Source of the DNA: Myrica gale
Lineage: Eukaryota; Streptophyta; Magnoliopsida; Fagales; Myricaceae
Length of the DNA stretch: 64,000 nt
NCBI GenBank assembly: GCA_963930655.1
Contig: OZ005613.1
Coordinates: 7,572,501-7,636,500, forward strand
Reading direction: 5' to 3'
Shown here: piece after piece, positions 25,515-36,870 of the stretch
Layout: the number at the start of each line of letters is the position of its first letter
Position numbering within the stretch: the first letter of the stretch is position 1
Notes under the pieces: generated by a model
The model's database searches: none
Told to the model about the DNA's origin: nothing
What the model saw: only the letters and a program-made list of their open reading frames with translations
Position numbers and translations under genes: made by a program

Positions 25515-25717
25515 GGTGTTTGATTGTAAAAATGTTGGGGTGGTAAAAATTTAATAGTGTTAGAGTTGGTGAAAAAGTCAAGAGAAAAATTATTTCAATG
25601 AATTGTTTATATTATTTAGAGTGAAAAATAATGATTTGATGATGAGAGATAATTTTGGGGAGTTATTTTATTGGGTGAAAATTTTGGAGGGTAGAAATGT
25701 TAGAAGCCAAATAAGAC
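25515..25717. mobile_element. MITE, family A
   Basis: Starts GGTGTTTGATTG. Contains GTTGGTGAAAAAGTCAAGAG, the family core, near 25565-25585. Ends near CCAAATAAGAC. The right end is more decayed than the copy at 24537. Confidence 0.55.
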
Positions 25718-26185
25718 TTTTTCCCATTTGGCAAGAGAAAAACAGCATTTTGTCCAAGGGACTATAAAATCTTTTCTAAGAGAGTTATTTGGAATTTAGC
25801 TCAGATTATTTGCAGAGATGCTCAGAATTAGACCAACTCAAATAATTTTTTGACAAATAAGAAAAATACTAAATAAATTTTGGAATTTAAAAAGAAAAAA
25901 AAAAAAAGACAAGAATCATAGAAGTTTAAAAAATATGGTGGGAGCAGCAACCACGGTTGGAACCCGAACACCTTCCAAATGTCTTCCCCTTGGGAAGTGT
26001 TTAGGAACATATTTTGGGATAAGTATTACATGGATGACTTAAAAAACAGTATCAGCTGGGGAAGATTCTCAAGAGCCAATGTAAAAATTGCACCAAGCAC
26101 CAACATCAAAATGAAAACTACAATTATTTTTCCTATGTACAAAAAACTTATCCCCGGTATTGACACTTTCTCTCGGGGATGTGAA
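25718..26185. other. No gene seen
   Basis: AT-rich spacer with an A run at 25892-25907. Open frames here are short and have no recognisable family. Confidence 0.35.
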
Positions 26186-26433
26186 GGCTATGTTTATTTA
26201 ATTTCTCAAAAAAATTTCAAAAACTTCTTACTCACTTTTTCATCAATTCTAATACATTTTTACCAATCTCAAAAAAATTTTCATCAATTTCAATACCTTT
26301 TCACCAATCCCAATAACTTTTTACAAATTTTAACAACTTTTAACTAATTTTTCACCAATCCTAAGAGAATCTACACTATTTCCAAAAAAACACAAAAACA
26401 AAAATTGTTTTGAGAACTAAACCAAACATAGCC
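26186..26433. mobile_element. MITE, 248 bp, GGCTATGTTT ends
   Basis: Perfect 10-bp inverted ends GGCTATGTTT and AAACATAGCC, with GAA on both sides (a possible 3-bp duplication). The interior repeats TTTTCACCAATC-like units. A similar but diverged element lies at about 32880-33116 in the other orientation. Confidence 0.65.
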
Positions 26434-27048
26434 GAACTGTACGGACTCTACAAAAAGTAACAAATAAAATGAATATCAGCTAAAAAGGTAAAACATTCTG
26501 ATCCAAAATGAGCGGAGTTACAATCTCAGACGAAATAATGAAGTCATTAAACATATATGCTGCAAGAAACTACCAGAGTTCATAGAAATGGGAGTCTACG
26601 AAGAAGGGAAGGGCACAAGTTTATATAGATTTTTCTTCCCCCTCCCTTCTTGTCTGGTTGATTGTGCACAAATGAATTCCAATGAAGACGAAACGATCAT
26701 CATTAAATGGGTTTGCTCTAGAATTTCAAAAAAAAAAAATCAAAGATTTCTCGCACTCTACAATGCAATTCCAAATTAGAATATGTAAACACGTGCACTT
26801 TCAACCAGAAAAGCCAATCTTGGATGCAGACTAATCATCCTATATCACTAAACAAGCCTAGAACATTATCAACAACAAAATGCATGATCTCAACATTATA
26901 CTACATATCCATCAAGTCATACATTCCATCCAAAGATGCACAACTCTTCCCCCTCTACTATATCTACACTCCAAAGTGTTACCTCAAGGTTTTTTTTTTT
27001 TTCTTTAAGTAAAACTTTTAGACTACAAGGACTATTTGTACAATTAGG
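26434..27048. other. No gene seen
   Basis: Intergenic sequence with A run 26730-26739 and T run 26990-27001. The open frames near 26588 and 26824 show no recognisable wording. Confidence 0.35.
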
Positions 27049-27234
27049 GGTGTGTTTGTTTTGTAAAATTTTAGTGTTATTAAAATTTTAGGTATTGGGT
27101 TTAGTGAAAAAGTGAAGAGAGGAGTAATTTTTTATATTTTTATAGTGAAAAGTAGTGATTTGATGAGAGAAAAAAATTATATTGTAATATTTTATTATAT
27201 TAAAATTTTAAAGGGTGTAAAATTTTAACACACA
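27049..27234. mobile_element. MITE, family A
   Basis: Starts GGTGTGTTTG, has the core GTGAAAAAGTGAAGAGAGG near 27105-27123, and ends AAATTTTAACACACAGACC. It lies about 350 bp upstream of the presumed MFAP1 transcript start. Confidence 0.6.
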
Positions 27235-27719
27235 GACCAGCCGGCCTTTAGTTTTTGGCTGACAGCAACTTCTTTTCGTTGTTGACCCTCCTTCCTCGAA
27301 TCACCTCGTAGGCCCCAAGTATCGAGTCTCGGCCTCTACCCTCCCTCTCCTAAAATTGCCACCCTCCCGCACGACAGTCTCCCCACGCCGGCCGAGCCTA
27401 CCTTCGCCGACCACCACAGCTACACTCCTCTGCCACATCTCTCTCTCACCGAGCCATTTATGATAGTTAGTCTTCAAAGTGTTGGTGATTCTCTCTCTAT
27501 TAAACTTTTTGTTGATTTTAATTTGTTCTATTTGAAGCATTGAGACATATGTTATTGCTTAATTTTCCCCCTTTGTTTGTGATTTTTAGGGTTTAGAATT
27601 TGATTTTGGGTTGCAGAAGTAGAGAGAGGAAGAAAATAGTGCTGAGATTTCTGCTACACTGCTGGTAATTCTTATCAAATCACTTCTCTGAACTTGTACT
27701 GAGTGCTTTTCTTCTTTTT

Positions 27720-27751
27720 ATTGTTGTTGTTATTATTATTATTATTATTAT
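27720..27751. repeat. TTG/TTA triplet microsatellite
   Basis: TTGTTGTTG followed by seven or so ATT units in the presumed 5-prime UTR intron of MFAP1. Confidence 0.8.
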
Positions 27752-28134
27752 CTACGTTTGATGAATTTGTCGACTGTAAATGATATTTTCTCGTAGATTC
27801 ATAGTTTAGGGCTTTGCTGCTTCCTAATGTTGTGTTTTATTACTTTGAACTGTATTTTTGAGCTGTTTTCAACCTTTTCCTGGGTTTCAGTGAGGGTTTT
27901 GTTTTCTATCGGTTGAAGACGTAGTGTTTAATCCTACTTACACATCCTGTTTTCCTTCTCTCTCTGTGAAGATGCAATTTTGACATGAAAAACTATGGAA
28001 ACAGCGTTGTAGATGGAGACTCAAGCATCTCCGCAGTAAAAAAGGGCGCAGATTTCACGTTGTCTTTGATCCTACGTCTTTCTTTATTCTATTGTAGATT
28101 CTTCCCCGAATATTTTTCTTTTTTTTTTTAAGCC

Positions 28135-28313
28135 GATTGAAGGCAAGCTCAAACTCGGCTTGGCTCAACTCATTTGGATGGTTAGACTTGGGCTTCGAGC
28201 TGAGCTTGAACAGCATTTCGAATTCTCAATTCGATTTTGACCGGAGAACAAGTATTCTGTAGTCGAACCAAGTTTGAACCATCAATACTCGGCTCGAGTC
28301 AGCTCGATTACAG
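28135..28313. mobile_element. Fragment of a CTCGAGC-rich hAT-like repeat
   Basis: Repeated GAGCTGAGCTTGAAC- and GGCTCGAGTCAGCTCG-like wording, ending ACAGCCCTA, a hAT-type terminus. The opposite end is not recognisable. Confidence 0.4.
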
Positions 28314-28587
28314 CCCTAATTTTGGTACCACTGATATTCTTTGCAACTTGGTTATTCTCATTGTTTTGCTTTATATCTGCAATATGGATACATTAAGTTA
28401 TTTGGTTGTTCTGTCTACAATATTGGCCACAACTTGTGCTAAATTCTGCAGTTGTTTTTTGTGTTTCAGGGGATTACAGACCAGCTAGATTGGGGGTTGA
28501 ACTTTGATGAGTTAGGATTTATTACAGGGGGAGAGCAGAGAGTTCTCTGTTGGCTTCAAATATTTTCTGGGCTTCCATCAAGACACA

Positions 28588-31122
28588 ATGTCGGTCACAG
28601 CTGGTGTTAGTGATACCGTAATTGCCATTAGGGACAAGCTTAGAGGGAAAATTGGACAAACAAAAGTTAAAAGATATTGGCCCGGTAGAGCTCCTGAATG
28701 GGCAGATGATGCTCAAGAAGATGCGGACATACAGTTGGATAGGGCTGCTGCCCTGGAGCAAGCATTCCCAAATCAGGAAGACTTGCATATTGTTAAGAAG
28801 GATGACGCTAGGTTGCGTCGTTTGGCTGAGAGTAGGATAGATAATCGTGAGGAAGTGAGAGCTGATCATCGGCGCATCCGACAAGCTGAGATTGTTTCCA
28901 CAATTGAGGAGGAAGCTAGGAGGCAGGAAGGATTAGATAGGGAGGAAGCGGATGCGGACGCTCTGGAGGAAAAGAGGAGAAGAATTAGGGAGAAGTTGCT
29001 TCAGAGGGAACAGGAAGAGGCTGTACTTCCTGAAGAAGAAGAGGAGGAGATTGAAGAAGAGGAAGAGGAGGAATCTGAGTATGAGACTGACTCGGAGGAA
29101 GAACAAATGGGTATCGCAATGGTTAAGCCTGTTTTTGTTCCCAAGTCGGAGAGGGATACAATCGCTGAACGTGAGCGTCTTGAAGCTGAAGAACGAGCCC
29201 TTGAAGAATCAAAGAAGAGGAGACTGGAGGAGAGGAAGATAGAGACAAAGCAGATTGTAGTTGAGGAGATCCGAAAGGATGAAGAGATTCAAAAGAATTT
29301 GGAAATGGAGGCGAATATTGCGGATGTGGATACTGATGATGAAGTTAATGAGGCAGAGGAGTATGAAGCTTGGAAGTCAAGGGAGATTGCTAGGATCAAG
29401 AGGGATAGGGAGGATCGTGAAGGAATGTTGAAGGAGAAGGAAGAGATTGAGAAGGTGAGAAACATGACAGAGGAAGAGAGGAAGGAGTGGGAGAGGAAGA
29501 ATCCAAAACCTGCTGCACCTCCAAAGCAGAAATGGAGGTTCATGCAGAAATATTATCACAAGGGTGTGTTCTTCCAGGAAGATGCCGATGATCATGCTGC
29601 AACTGCTGGAGCAGATAATATTTACCATCGTGATTTCTCTGCCCCAACTGGAGAAGATAAGATGGACAAGACAATATTGCCCAAGGTCATGCAGGTCAAG
29701 CACTTTGGTCGTAGTGGAAGGACTAAATGGACGCATCTTGTCAATGAGGACACAACTGACTGGAATAATCCGTACGTTGTCTTTTCTTTAGATGTGTCAT
29801 CATTATTCTCATTAAGAGGTGTTGCGCTATATCATACATGCATCTCATTTGATGCTCCTCTGCTATCTCGGAACTGTGTCATTACTAGTCGCTTTTTGTT
29901 GACTATTGTGCGTAGAGAGTAACCATGTTCATATTTCAGTTTAGATCTTTACTTAGGCAAGCTACTTTTGTTAAACCTTTGAGTTTCAGAGCAGTTTTTT
30001 TTCCAATAGAATTATCTAATCCTTGTGCTATGTTTTTGAACTATATCATTCAAAAGTTGTAAAACATCATGCACGGACTATTGAGCTATAGGATGGCCAA
30101 AAGGATTGAACATAAGATATCAAATGGAAACTGCTACAGGCTTTTTCTTTATGGGCCGCAGAGGTCTCTCTGTTTTTTCTCTCTCTCCTCTTCTTTTCTT
30201 TATGTTGATTTTGAGGGATCCTTTCCTCCCCCCAACCCCCCCCCCCCAAAAAAAAGCATTCTCTTTTTGTTGTTTCATAGGATCTTTTAAATTTATTTTT
30301 ATGTCATTTGTTGTCTGTATTTCTTTTTGCTTTTCCATTAATGATTTTAGATGTCATCTGTTGCTTTCCCATTGCACAGCTAAAAACAAAATACTAGTTA
30401 CCCTTGCTGGCTAAAGATCAATAAAAAAGTGCTTTGTCAATGAACATCCATGGATGAAGATCAAGTTACTGTTTTTTTTTGGGGGGTGGGAGGATCCAAC
30501 AGATCTTAGTTGCATAAAATTTTGTAAAAAAGCATCATCCTTTCTGGCTTTGCTTCTTTATCTGTTAGTGTCTTCATATTTTATAGAAGTAAAGAAGGGT
30601 GTTGGACATAAACGTATTGAGGGTCGTATGGAAAATTTTGGAGTCAGTCCTTGTTGGTTGTTGTTTTTCATGCTTGCACTACCTTTTGTGGGAAACATGA
30701 AGTGTTTGTGATACGATTAATTTTATGTTACATTGTTTTTATTCTTTAATGGCCATTGGGCCAAATTGCACCTCCGCCTCCTACAAAAAATGCTGTGTTT
30801 TGTGCCCCTTGCATGCTTTAAAAAATTATTGATAAGAGAATGTTTTTTAACGCTACTTATATCTTTTTCTCGGTATTTAAAATGGACGGCAATGAATAGA
30901 TTATGAATATTTTTTGTTTTTCTTTGTTTGTCATTTTTCCCTTTCAGAATATTATTTCATGCCAAGTATTCGTGTTGATCCTTCATCTCAAATCTGTGAT
31001 TCTGCAGGTGGACATACAATGATCCTCTTCGTGCCAAGTACAATGCAAAAATGGCAGGAATGAATGCGCCTATAGCAAAACCCAAAGGAAGCAAGAAACT
31101 GAAGGATTGGGAATCTCGTTAA
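28588..31122 (+). CDS. MFAP1: Microfibrillar-associated protein 1 (MFAP1) homologue, spliceosome component
   Basis: Two coding exons, 28588-29771 and 31008-31122, together 1299 nt and 432 residues. The intron has donor GTACGT and acceptor TTCTGCAG and joins in frame to give TTDWNNPWTYNDPLRAKYNA. The protein begins MSVTAGVSDTVIAIRDKLRG, has KVKRYWPGRAPEW near residue 31, then long acidic and charged stretches predicted as coiled helix (about 90-300, including an acidic run near 150-170). The conserved MFAP1 C-terminal domain follows: KWRFMQKYYHKGVFFQ near 323-338, then KHFGRSGRTKWTHL, ending KGSKKLKDWESR. In animals and yeast-like fungi MFAP1/Spp381 proteins belong to the B-complex spliceosome in the nucleus; the same role is expected here. 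Length fits plant homologues. The ATG is the first of the long frame and matches the family start. No breaks were seen. Confidence 0.95.
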
Positions 31123-32160
31123 TTTTAGAGCACATTCCTGTCAGAAAAGAAAAGTTATTTTGACTTGGTTATTGTTTTAGGGAAGCCCAAATTAAGTGTC
31201 GCTAATTTGTGTTGTTTGTAAAGAAAAGTTTGTTTTCCTCCACATCCACACCCCCGGTCTTTGGTCGATCTTTTGGAAGTTTTGGGTTGGTTGGTAAAGA
31301 AGTTACCAATCAAGTAGTTAAGAATGCTTGCACAGTTGCATGTACGACCTAACTCCTGCATGCACGGCTGTTCAGAATCCCAACGCTGCATTCAGGACGT
31401 GAAACTTATTACTTTCTTATCCAAGGAAGAGGAAGATTTAAAAGGAATTCCCAAGTTTTCAAGGAATTCCAGATTTTTAGATTCGGGATCATTGGTCAAA
31501 GTAGTCGTTTTCCCCCGGGCACGAAATTTGTGCTGAACTTTCTCTCTTGGAAAGAACAAAATTTCAGTGTAAACCAAAGTCTTCTGGGCAGAATGGCTCC
31601 CTTGCCTGAAGGTTTAAAACTCTCATAATTCTCTAGGATTTCTACTCTAATTTGAGCCCACTATGTTTTGTAAAATGTCCCATTTTTAGGCTTGCAGCTT
31701 AACCTTCAAGTCCTTCAACAGCTTTCTCAGTTCATTTCTTAAGGCGCGCGCGCATGCACTGCCGCCACCAAATGCTCGAGAATATGAAATTTTCTTAAGC
31801 AAATTGGATTTACACACAATGAGAACCCATTTATCTATCAACAAACAAATTAGGGTTTTGATAAGAAAAGAAAAGTTCTTGTGGGTCTCATGTCACCTGG
31901 CTTAGTCTTAGAGGCTTTGGAATCCTTCATTTGCTCTTACCTCCTTGTTTGCTAATTCTTTTTCGAAGTAAAAAAAAAAAAGAAAAAAGGAAAAAACTCC
32001 GTATGTTGCCACTCATGCGTCCTGGTTATTGTTCCTTAACGTCTGAATCTTTGTCCATTTTTCTGCAAAGAGGATTGCATATGTTGAATTTCACTTCGGA
32101 AGTTAGTAGGAATTGCCATTCATTGTTCCACTTTTTTTTTTTTTAATTATTGTTTACATG
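31123..32160. other. MFAP1 3-prime UTR and intergenic spacer
   Basis: The first few hundred bases probably hold the MFAP1 3-prime UTR. A CG alternation GCGCGCGCGC lies at 31744-31753. A and T runs lie at 31970-31985 and 32129-32142. No gene recognised. Confidence 0.4.
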
Positions 32161-32162
32161 CT

Positions 32163-32260
32163 TCAAAGAGCGTTAGCTCAATGGTTGGAAGGACGAATCT
32201 CCACTGATTGAAAGAGTGGACCGTATTCAAAGATGAGTGTGAGTCCAAATCCTATTACCG
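32163..32260 (+). mobile_element. Degenerate tRNA-derived SINE head
   Basis: An A-box-like TAGCTCAATGG (32174-32184) and a B-box-like GAGTCCAAATCC (32241-32252) are at about 57-bp spacing. The tail and target duplication are not recognisable. Confidence 0.45.
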
Positions 32261-32879
32261 AGGAGCAAACCCTTGACTTACTATTACACGTACTATAAGG
32301 CCGATTCCAACAACACCGCCTAAAGGAAGACCTCCTTTAATTGGTTAATAGTTAGTTATGAAGGAAGTCTTCCTTAATGGTTAGTCTTATATAATTATTT
32401 CACTAGATCCTCTCTATGTATCCAGAGCTCATAAAAAGATCATTCCGGTCCAAAATAGCCACTCAAATTCTAACCTATTCCTTCTAATTCCTCTCCACCA
32501 AATGAATATGAGTTAACTCTAACAATTTCTTGAAAATCCATTTGTTAGTTTTAACATTCCAATTCCGCAAGAACTTAACTTACTCATAAACATTCGAAGG
32601 AAAATATTCTCAAGGAACTTATTCTTATTATTTCGTGTATCCAAGAATAATTCATTTATTTAATGCATTTAAGAGACCTATATATCAGGTCAATTCAAAC
32701 AATATGTAATCAAAGATAGATTACATGAGACTAGGGATAGTAATATAGTGTACTACATGCAGCGCGTAATGTAATAAGATAGCACTGTCCGTCACAAAAT
32801 TTCTCGACTCTCGGAGGCAAATAACAAAACACGAGAAAAAAAAAATATTATTATAATCAGAGTTAGAAAAGATATACCG
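32261..32879. other. No gene seen
   Basis: AT-rich intergenic sequence. Possible remnant of the SINE or an LTR, but no boundary is visible. Confidence 0.3.
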
Positions 32880-33116
32880 ATTATATTTGGTTTGTTTTTT
32901 AAAATATTTTTTGTGATTGATTTTTGTTGGAAGTAATATAGATTTTTTTGAGATTGATGAAAAATTTGTTAAAAGTTGTCCGAATTTATAAAAAAACTTA
33001 TTAAAATTTATTAAAATTTATAAAAAAATTATTAAGATTAATTAAATGTACTGAAATTGATCAAAGATTTAAGGTGGAATATTTTTGAAAATGTTTCGAG
33101 CAAAACAAACGTAACC
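32880..33116. mobile_element. MITE related to the 26186 copy
   Basis: Starts near TTTGGTTTGTTTTTTAAAA and carries tandem ATTAAAATTTATAAAAAAA-like units and GATTGATGAAAAATTTG. Read on the other strand it matches the layout of the element at 26186-26433. Ends are decayed. Confidence 0.45.
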
Positions 33117-33184
33117 ATAAATTCTTGTCCACCCTCCAAGTGACCCAGTCTTCTCCCGTCTTCTCTCTCCCTCTGCCCTCTGGA

Positions 33185-33754
33185 ATGGCTGAAGCAGAGC
33201 CTGCTCCCCGTCCTACTCCTACTGTAGTATCTCTCTCTTAATTTGTATTGATTTGCTCTTTATAGATGCAGAACTCTGGTCAAACTCATATTGGTATTCC
33301 TTGATTTGTAGTTTAACTCTATGGAATAGTTTCTGGAGGTTATGTCCCAAAGGTCCGGCAAGACAAGGCGCTTTGCCGTTGGTACAGACTCGGGATTTGC
33401 TTTATCACTAATAAATGGGGGTTTGGATAGAAGCAAACCTTTAGCTTCTCATATCGAAGCTTTCAAAGAAGGAGAGGAACCCATTGCTTTTGGACCCAAA
33501 TCGGATCTCGTCGACTACGGCCACGGTTGGAAGCTGCGGACGGCCCTTGGACCCGATTTTGATTGCGGAGGTAATTGGACTTTTTGGGCTGCAAATCAAC
33601 TTAATTCTTACATTATTTTTTTCTTTTTCAATGTGCATTTAGAAACGAGGTATCATTATATTGTTAGTAATGTTGAATGTATTTGACTCTGCTTGTAGGG
33701 ATTCCGAAAGGGGAAGGGACACCGCAAGTGACGGCACGAATACGTCAAGTAACG
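33185..33754 (+). CDS. Unrecognised plant gene, first three exons
   Basis: Three exons join in phase: 33185-33223 (MAEAEPAPRPTPT, donor gtagta), 33330-33570 (donor gtaatt) and 33699-33754 (donor gtaata), making 112 codons. The product contains GKTRRFAVGTDSGFALSLIN and FGPKSDLVDYGHGWKLRTAL, and ends IPKGEGTPQVTARIRQVT. The regular splice phases and well-formed wording suggest a real gene or a recent copy. I do not recognise the family and give no function. No in-frame continuation exon was found downstream before the MITEs at 35 kb, so the gene is either truncated or its later exons are beyond my recognition. MITEs lie on both sides. Confidence 0.55.
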
Positions 33755-34944
33755 GTAATAACTTTTCTTTCTCAGCTTCTTTCTTGATATGTTAGATTAT
33801 ATGGATGTGTTGCATCTAATATAGAAAGTGTTAGCGTGAAGGGTGTGAGGCTTTGCCAATGTTATTGTGGGCACTGGTAAATACGATTTTCGTTTTCGGA
33901 AATTTTGCTAATAACCAACTCTCTTGTGGGGTTGGTTCGGCATAGACTACGGCTTAGAGATATCTTGTGGGGACAGCTCGGATGTGGTTATTCCTTCCTA
34001 GACTATAGCAAAAGATGAAGAAGAAGAAGGGGGAGGAAAAAAGAAAGCATCTCTTTCACTTGGGAGGTAGTAAATGTAGGTTATAGAAGTCTTTGGTAAA
34101 TTTTCATATTAAAGCTAAGCTTTTCTGTCTTGCATACAAATTTTCCAACTGAGGTCAGTTCTCTGATATTAAAAGCTAAGCTTTTCTGTCCTTTTTTGCT
34201 GTTAGTTATCTGTTCAGGTAGAATTTTCGCAATCACAGACAACAAAGAGATCAAAGGGTTTGTTTTTGTATAGGAAATTGTTTCAACTATTGCAAAATCA
34301 TTAAAAAAATTTGTAGATATGATTTTTGGGAGTTTGTGAAGGTGGTGGGATTGTGAGGTGAGATTTTAGGTTTTTAGGAAAGCAGTGTTAGTTGTAGTGT
34401 TTATTTTTTGTGTCAAAGACCGAGGTAATGATGAGATACAAATTGTTTTCGGGAGATTGAAAGTTGTTGTAGTAGACAGAAAAAGATATTTGAGGCCCAA
34501 AAATATTTTCAAAATCATATCCTGAACACACCCTTAATATCATGATTGTGTCTTTCAATTCTTGAAGAAGTTCGATCATTCTCTTTGCCATTTTCAGAAA
34601 AAGAAAGATTCTCCTCTAAAACTTCCAAAGCTTCATCTTTTCTGTTCAATCTTTTGCTCGATTATCTTGGTTGGTGAAGATGGGCCTTTCTCCAAATTAT
34701 CTGCCACATTAATCGGAAAGAATGCTGTCACTTGGTCCAAATCATAGTAAATAGCAGATAGCTCTCATTGTAGCAAAAGAGTTGGTTGATGCTTGAACTT
34801 ATTCTAAAGCTCACTTTATGGCAAACTCTTATGTTGTGAGATCCACATTATTTTCATACTCCGGTATTAAGGTCATACAGTGATCAGTTCTCTGATACTT
34901 GCCTACTTGACATCTCTTCATATTTATGGTCATGCCTCGAAATT
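33755..34944. other. Spacer or long intron after the unknown gene, no exon recognised
   Basis: AT-rich sequence. A near-repeat AAAGCTAAGCTTTTCTGTC occurs at about 34112-34130 and 34171-34189. No coding wording recognised. Confidence 0.35.
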
Positions 34945-35218
34945 AAGGCGATGTTTGCAAACCAAGATTTTTTGTGAATATTGTGAAAATTGAGGTAGAT
35001 TAGAGTTTTATTGGATTTTGAGAGAAATTAGTGAAAAGTAAAGTTTTATGAAAGTTGGTGAAAAAGTGAAGAGAAAGACGATTTGAGTGAATTTTTTATG
35101 TTTATTGTAATGGAAAGAGATGATCTGATGAGGAGAGATGATTTTGTAATTTTTTATTATTGTTTTCATGACCAAAATTATGAGTTAATTATGTTTGTAA
35201 ATGATAATTTTGGCCATA
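34945..35218. mobile_element. MITE, family A, longer variant
   Basis: Starts GATGTTTGCAAACC. Has the core GTTGGTGAAAAAGTGAAGAG at about 35052-35071 and GATGATCTGATGAGGAGAG after it. Ends near ATAATTTTGGCCATATC. It is longer than the other copies at the left. Confidence 0.55.
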
Positions 35219-35399
35219 TCACATCTTTGCACAGGATGAGCAATGTACTCGTGGTATTAGTGTAGAATTGGACAAGTCAATCCTGAGGTCACTGGTTTAG
35301 GCAAATAATCCCTCCGTTCTCAGGACGTTAACCCACTAACAGCAACTTCTGGTAGAAATAAAAAAGACACGTAAGCACAAATAATAGACTAACATGTGT

Positions 35400-35765
35400 C
35401 CCATCAAATTTGACATTTTGATCTTTGGGTTTATATTCCTTTTGCAAATGAGTCTTTCACTTTCAAACTTCAAACTTCAAATTTTTAATATTGAGTTTTT
35501 TTTGTTTGACGAAATGGTCATTCCGTCAGTCTGCCGTCCATATGCTTATCAGACCTCTCTAACACGTCAACAAATTTTACATGTCGACCGCTCACGTTCA
35601 AAACATATACTCGGTCGACCGCTTCAAATTTGCTGACGTGTCAAAGAGTTCCGTTAAGTATATGGACGGCAGACTGATACCATTTCGTAAAAAATAGAAA
35701 ACTCAAGTACTATAAATTTGAAGTTTAAAAGTGAATGACCAATTTACAAAAGAGAATAAAACCAA
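35400..35765. mobile_element. Foldback MITE with TCGACCG centre
   Basis: Arms of about 150 bp (roughly 35430-35587 and 35608-35760) are imperfect inverted copies of each other. Examples are CAGTCTGCCGTCCATATGCT against ATATGGACGGCAGACTG, and ACACGTCAACAAATTT against AAATTTGCTGACGTGT. GTCGACCG lies at the hinge. There is no coding capacity. A second member lies at 60165-60400. Confidence 0.75.
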
Positions 35766-35869
35766 GGAACAGAATGTTAATTTCCCTCTATTTAAACTGA
35801 ACATTGAAATATATAAGGGCATGTCAACTACCTTCTTGAAATATTGGAATGCTGAGTTGCCGGTGTATG

Positions 35870-36155
35870 TGTTGGGAAACTCCGTTACCTTAGTGTGCCG
35901 GATGATGTATCAGTACCATCAGAATTAGAGGACAAAGTGCAGATGGGGAATTCAGCGGGCAACGAAGAAACTGTTATGCCGAATGGATTTTTAATTTAAA
36001 AGCAATATCTTGTGGAGGCCTACGACTACGAGAAACAAGTTGCAGAAAAGGAAAGGAAGAAACTTCTGGTTCCTATTCCCGTTGACAAAGAAGTTAAATT
36101 GAAGCTGCCTTCTCCAAAGCGACAATGGGGGGCAATTCGGTTGGAAACAATATTC
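35870..36155 (+). other. Possible exon remnant, unrecognised
   Basis: A frame reads YLSVPDDVSVPSELEDKVQM up to a stop near 35998, and another reads VEAYDYEKQVAEKERKKLLV then PIPVDKEVKLKLPSPKRQWG up to about 36140. Both look like protein wording (charged, non-repetitive), but they are in different frames separated by a stop and have no family I recognise. Beyond about 36180 the plus frame is only the antisense of the LRR-kinase remnant. Likely a decayed exon. Confidence 0.25.
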
Positions 36156-36179
36156 GATACTATTCTGGAGAGGAATCAA

Positions 36180-36329
36180 AGAACGGTGGCATGCGCATGG
36201 CGTGGTTTCATTTTGAAGAGTACTTTTCCATTTGAGGAGAGCAATGACTTCCATGGTTGAAGCAGAAGCAGCATTTGACGGCGAAACCAACTGAGCAAAC
36301 AACACGAAGGTGAAAATTAAAGGGTGCAT
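36180..36329 (-). pseudogene. LRR receptor-kinase N-terminal remnant
   Basis: The minus strand begins with a signal-peptide-like MHPLIFTFVLFAQLVSPSNA, then ASASTMEVIALLKWKSTLQN, the opening wording of LRR receptor-like kinases of the MIK2 type (EALLKWKASLQ). Similarity stops after about 45 residues, where the expected SSWTL and CNWxGI region is replaced by unrelated sequence. It is a broken first-exon fragment. Confidence 0.5.
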
Positions 36330-36734
36330 TCTCTTTTACAGATTGATGGTGCCATCCTTAATGATTTCTTTGAATGTCTGATAGTTGATGGCTTTATATA
36401 CTTATTTATAGGGAAAAATTAATAAACAAAGTGGCGGACTTAGACGTTGGAAGATTAGTCTGGGTTCACCGGATAAAACTTGCAGGACTCGTCTAGCTGG
36501 ATGACTCCGAAGGTTGGCACCGGAGCAGTTGGAAACAGAGATGGAGGTAACGGAGCAGGGAGGGATACAGTCGGAGACGGGGCACGGGCCACCGGAGTCG
36601 GTGAGGATGGAGGCTTTTACGGCCAGGATGTAGTGCTCTGTCTAACTGATTGGCCCTCACATGGGCCCTTTTCTTACAGGTAAGCAACATCATTTGATGC
36701 GTTGATGGAAGGAATAGTTTGTCGAAATCGATTA
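36330..36734. other. GC-richer spacer, no gene assigned
   Basis: A locally GC-rich block at 36480-36660 gives a glycine-rich plus frame and an arginine/leucine-rich minus frame. Neither has a recognisable family. Confidence 0.3.
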
Positions 36735-36870
36735 CACACGGATTGTTTTGTAAAAATTTGTTTTACGTGAAAAAGTGAAAGGGAGACAATTTAAATAAAT
36801 ATTATAATATAATAATATAATTTAATAATTTATTTTATAATTACTTCATTAAATTAAAATTTTAAAAGGG
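36735..36870. mobile_element. MITE, family A, short copy
   Basis: Starts near GGATTGTTTTGTAAAAATTTG, has GTGAAAAAGTGAAAGGGAG and AT-rich filler, and ends near AAATTTTAAAAGGGATTTA. Deleted relative to the other copies. Confidence 0.45.

Larger units (their letters stand above)
27600..28587 (+). other. Presumed MFAP1 5-prime UTR with an intron
   Basis: A purine-rich leader near 27615-27664 is followed by a possible donor GGTAATTC at 27664 and a strong acceptor TTGTGTTTCAG ending at 28469, giving a UTR intron of about 805 bp. Within it lie a TTA/TTG triplet repeat (27720-27750) and a repeat fragment ending CAGCCCTA near 28313. Splice sites are inferred by eye. Confidence 0.45.

Noticed and set aside
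28622-29791. Additional frames on both strands across MFAP1
   Set aside because: Shadows of the MFAP1 exon; their wording is arginine/lysine- or leucine/serine-biased by the acidic coding sequence.
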